This document shows, piece by piece, positions 62,189 through 64,000 of a stretch of DNA of 64,000 bases (position 1 is its first letter; every line of letters begins with the position of its first letter). The stretch comes from Bacteroides cellulosilyticus (GTDB lineage: Bacteria; Bacteroidota; Bacteroidia; Bacteroidales; Bacteroidaceae). A program made the position numbers and the translations under genes. The stretch spans positions 806,001 to 870,000 of the forward strand of contig NZ_CP081903.1 of NCBI RefSeq assembly GCF_020091405.1, given 5' to 3'. The notes below the pieces were generated by a model. That model did no database searches. It was not told the origin of the DNA and saw only the letters and a program-made list of their open reading frames with translations.

Positions 62189-63841
62189 ATGAATAAGTTA
62201 TTTAAATCCATTATAAGCATTATTGGTCTTTCAATGGCCTTCGCGGGCTGTGTAGGCGATTTTGACGATATGAATACCGATCCCAACAACCCGACACCGG
62301 GTTCAGTAGATCCTAAGTTCCAACTGATATTCATACAGGGACGTGGTATTCCGTATGCCAATCAGTGGCAACAGATAGACCAGCTGATGATCAGTACTTT
62401 CTGTGAATATTCGGCTAACGACGGACTCTCGGCTTCCGACTATAACATAGACGCACGCTATGTGGACAACATTTGGGAGTTGACTTACACCGTGCTTACC
62501 AATGCCAATTCATTAATCCGGGCCAATGAGAGCAACCCTGTTCACAATAACGTCGTTCAGATGGCACGTATCTGGAAAGCGTATGCTATGTTGCGTTTAA
62601 CGAATTGTATGGGAGATGTACCTTACTCTGAAGCTGCCAACGACATTGATCAGCCTAAGTATGACACTCAGAAGGACATATATTATACCATATTCGAAGA
62701 ATTGAAAGATGCCGTAAGTAAACTGGATGAGTCGGCTGCCAAGAATGTCGGTTCTTATGACCTTATTTATGGTGGTGACGCCACCAAATGGAAGAAATTC
62801 GCCAACTCTATCCGCCTGCGCATGGCTGTCCGTATCTCCGACGTAGATGCCGCCAAGGCTAAAACAGAAGCCGCAGCTGCCATTTCAGCAGGTGTATTCA
62901 GCAGTGACGCTGATGCCGCCTTCCTGACGCAAGGAGAAGATAAATTTGCCCAGAACCCTATTTATTATCATAAAGGTTCTTCGGTGTTGCATATGTCAAC
63001 GGCTTACAAACGTCTTGTAGAAGGTATCGGTGGACAAGCATGGCCTACCGCAGCCGACCGCGAAGCCAATAAGAATATCACCGAAGTTATTCTTACTGCC
63101 AAGAATGCTCCTGCTGTTGTCGATCCTCGCGCTCCGATCCACTTTGAACCCGCAGGTATCATCGAAAGCCCTGCAACTCCAAGCATGAACGGCAATTGGG
63201 ACGGCACAGATCCGGGACACGTAGCTTCGGGTGTAGGTGCTGCAATGGACAATGGACAGTTTGTTAGCGACTTCTCAAAAATCGGTCCCTGGTATTATGA
63301 AACCATTGACAGAAAGTACCCTTTGTTCAAGTACAGCGAACTGTGCTTCCTGAAAGCTATTGCCATCGAACTTGGTCTTGCAAGTGGAGATGCCAAAACA
63401 GAATATGAAGCCGGCGTACGCTCAAGTATGACAGAACTGGGAGTTCCGGAAAACAAAATCGCAAATTATCTGGCTTCAACTTCTCCAAACTATTATGGAA
63501 CCACAGCCAAGTATGACGACGTTACAGGAACTAACAATACACCTATGGATAAGATTCTTACCCAGAAATACATTGCTCAGTTCCAGGAATGTTCTTTTGA
63601 AACTTGGGCAGATCATCGCCAGTTCCACAAACCTACGCTTATGCCATTCGCAAGCGTAAGTTCAAGTGTCTTCAACATGAATCCTTCTGATCAGGCTAAT
63701 AATACTCCAAACGCTTATATCAAGCGTATCTATTATCCTTCTTCGGAATATACCGTTAACGAAGCTAACGTGAAAGAAGCCGAAAAGCGCATGGGTGGAA
63801 GCAACAGCATACAAAATAACCTATGGTGGGATGTTAACTAA
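62189..63841 (+). CDS. SusD-like (SusD-like_2 type) outer-membrane lipoprotein 3
   Basis: A 550-residue surface lipoprotein whose signal ends AFAGC, with cysteine at residue 18, followed by VGDFDDMNTDPNNPTPGSVDP, the usual start of the SusD-like_2 subfamily, which pairs with SusC proteins of the type just upstream. Later blocks are NNVVQMARIWKAYAMLRLTNCMGDVPYSEA, WKKFANSIRLRMAVRISD and EAEKRMGGSNSIQNNLWWDVN. The start at 62189 is chosen; frames open further upstream overlap the susC3 end. Confidence 0.94.
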   Translation: MNKLFKSIISIIGLSMAFAGCVGDFDDMNTDPNNPTPGSVDPKFQLIFIQGRGIPYANQWQQIDQLMISTFCEYSANDGLSASDYNIDARYVDNIWELTYTVLTNANSLIRANESNPVHNNVVQMARIWKAYAMLRLTNCMGDVPYSEAANDIDQPKYDTQKDIYYTIFEELKDAVSKLDESAAKNVGSYDLIYGGDATKWKKFANSIRLRMAVRISDVDAAKAKTEAAAAISAGVFSSDADAAFLTQGEDKFAQNPIYYHKGSSVLHMSTAYKRLVEGIGGQAWPTAADREANKNITEVILTAKNAPAVVDPRAPIHFEPAGIIESPATPSMNGNWDGTDPGHVASGVGAAMDNGQFVSDFSKIGPWYYETIDRKYPLFKYSELCFLKAIAIELGLASGDAKTEYEAGVRSSMTELGVPENKIANYLASTSPNYYGTTAKYDDVTGTNNTPMDKILTQKYIAQFQECSFETWADHRQFHKPTLMPFASVSSSVFNMNPSDQANNTPNAYIKRIYYPSSEYTVNEANVKEAEKRMGGSNSIQNNLWWDVN

Positions 63842-63853
63842 AAACTGATTCTT

Positions 63854-63892
63854 ACGAAATGCGTAGTTGAGTAATTCAGCTACGCATTTCGT
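63854..63892 (+). terminator. Hairpin after SusCD pair 3
   Basis: ACGAAATGCGTAG (63854-63866) and CTACGCATTTCGT (63880-63892) form a perfect 13-bp stem with a 13-base loop, 12 bases after the susD3 stop. Only TATACATAT follows, so it may be a partial terminator. Confidence 0.7.
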
Positions 63893-63921
63893 TATACATA
63901 TAACCTCTCATCTGAAACAAT

Positions 63922-64000
63922 ATGAAAAATATTCTTCTCTTAATTCTTATATGTTGTCTTTCTCTGTCCAATCGGGCACAAGAACAGATGAATCTTTCAT
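63922..64000 (+). CDS. Exported protein, cut off by the window edge
   Basis: Only 26 residues are visible: MKNILLLILICCLSLSNRAQ and EQMNLS. They form a signal peptide with cleavage near RAQ. The gene lies 81 bases after susD3 on the same strand and is probably part of that uptake locus, for example a glycosidase or surface protein; nothing more can be said. Confidence 0.6.
   Translation, partial: MKNILLLILICCLSLSNRAQEQMNLS

Overview
The window looks like a chromosomal segment of a gut Bacteroides or a close relative (Bacteroidales). The evidence is three SusC/SusD-type pairs, many promoters with the Bacteroidetes -7 element TAnnTTTG, a Bacteroides-style IS3-family element, short weak ribosome binding sites, and typical neighbours such as folP-cdaA, TPR histidine kinases and Asp/TldD-type genes. 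The species cannot be fixed from sequence alone. No rRNA, tRNA or CRISPR array was seen.

Left part (1-13431), mostly housekeeping: a 5'-truncated LpxH-type lipid A phosphatase, an unusual deacetylase/serine-hydrolase fusion, a PhoA-type alkaline phosphatase, the pta-ackA acetate operon, a three-gene envelope operon (LPP20-like, DUF4384-like, transglutaminase-like), lrgA-lrgB, and two acyltransferase-fold genes (DUF2156, GNAT).

13432-15691 is a non-coding tandem-repeat region. It was split by an IS3-family element of about 1.59 kb, with inverted repeats, a 3-bp CCC target duplication and a textbook A-AAA-AAC frameshift signal. Removing the element restores the 22-bp repeat phase exactly.

Centre (15692-39295): a tiny lipoprotein with a cupin-CMD-CMD protein, tldD/tldE-type peptidases, folP-cdaA, two tandem orphan TPR histidine kinases, murF, a VanZ-like protein, an NSS transporter with an HhH protein, an outer-membrane beta-barrel protein, lolD, tcdA, a CPA2 antiporter, asd and an AlkZ-like winged-helix protein.

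Right part (39296-64000) is accessory glycan-uptake territory. SusCD pair 1 (39458-44570) and SusCD pair 2 with a DUF4623-like lipoprotein and a GHL10 glycosidase (48339-56698) run on the minus strand and flank two AAA ATPases with nuclease-like tails on the plus strand. A BadF-type sugar kinase and SusCD pair 3 follow on the plus strand. SusC1 and SusC2 are paralogues that share a leader of about 190 nt; a decayed copy of that leader and SusC signal sequence (58589-58899) lies just before the unrelated SusC3.

The most unusual feature is a family of intergenic arrays (near 15.0, 15.3, 45.1, 45.2 and 57.2 kb). Each has its own core sequence, but most share one architecture: 13-bp cores at exact 22-bp steps (9-bp spacers), usually with at least one copy inverted. 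I do not recognise it as a named element.
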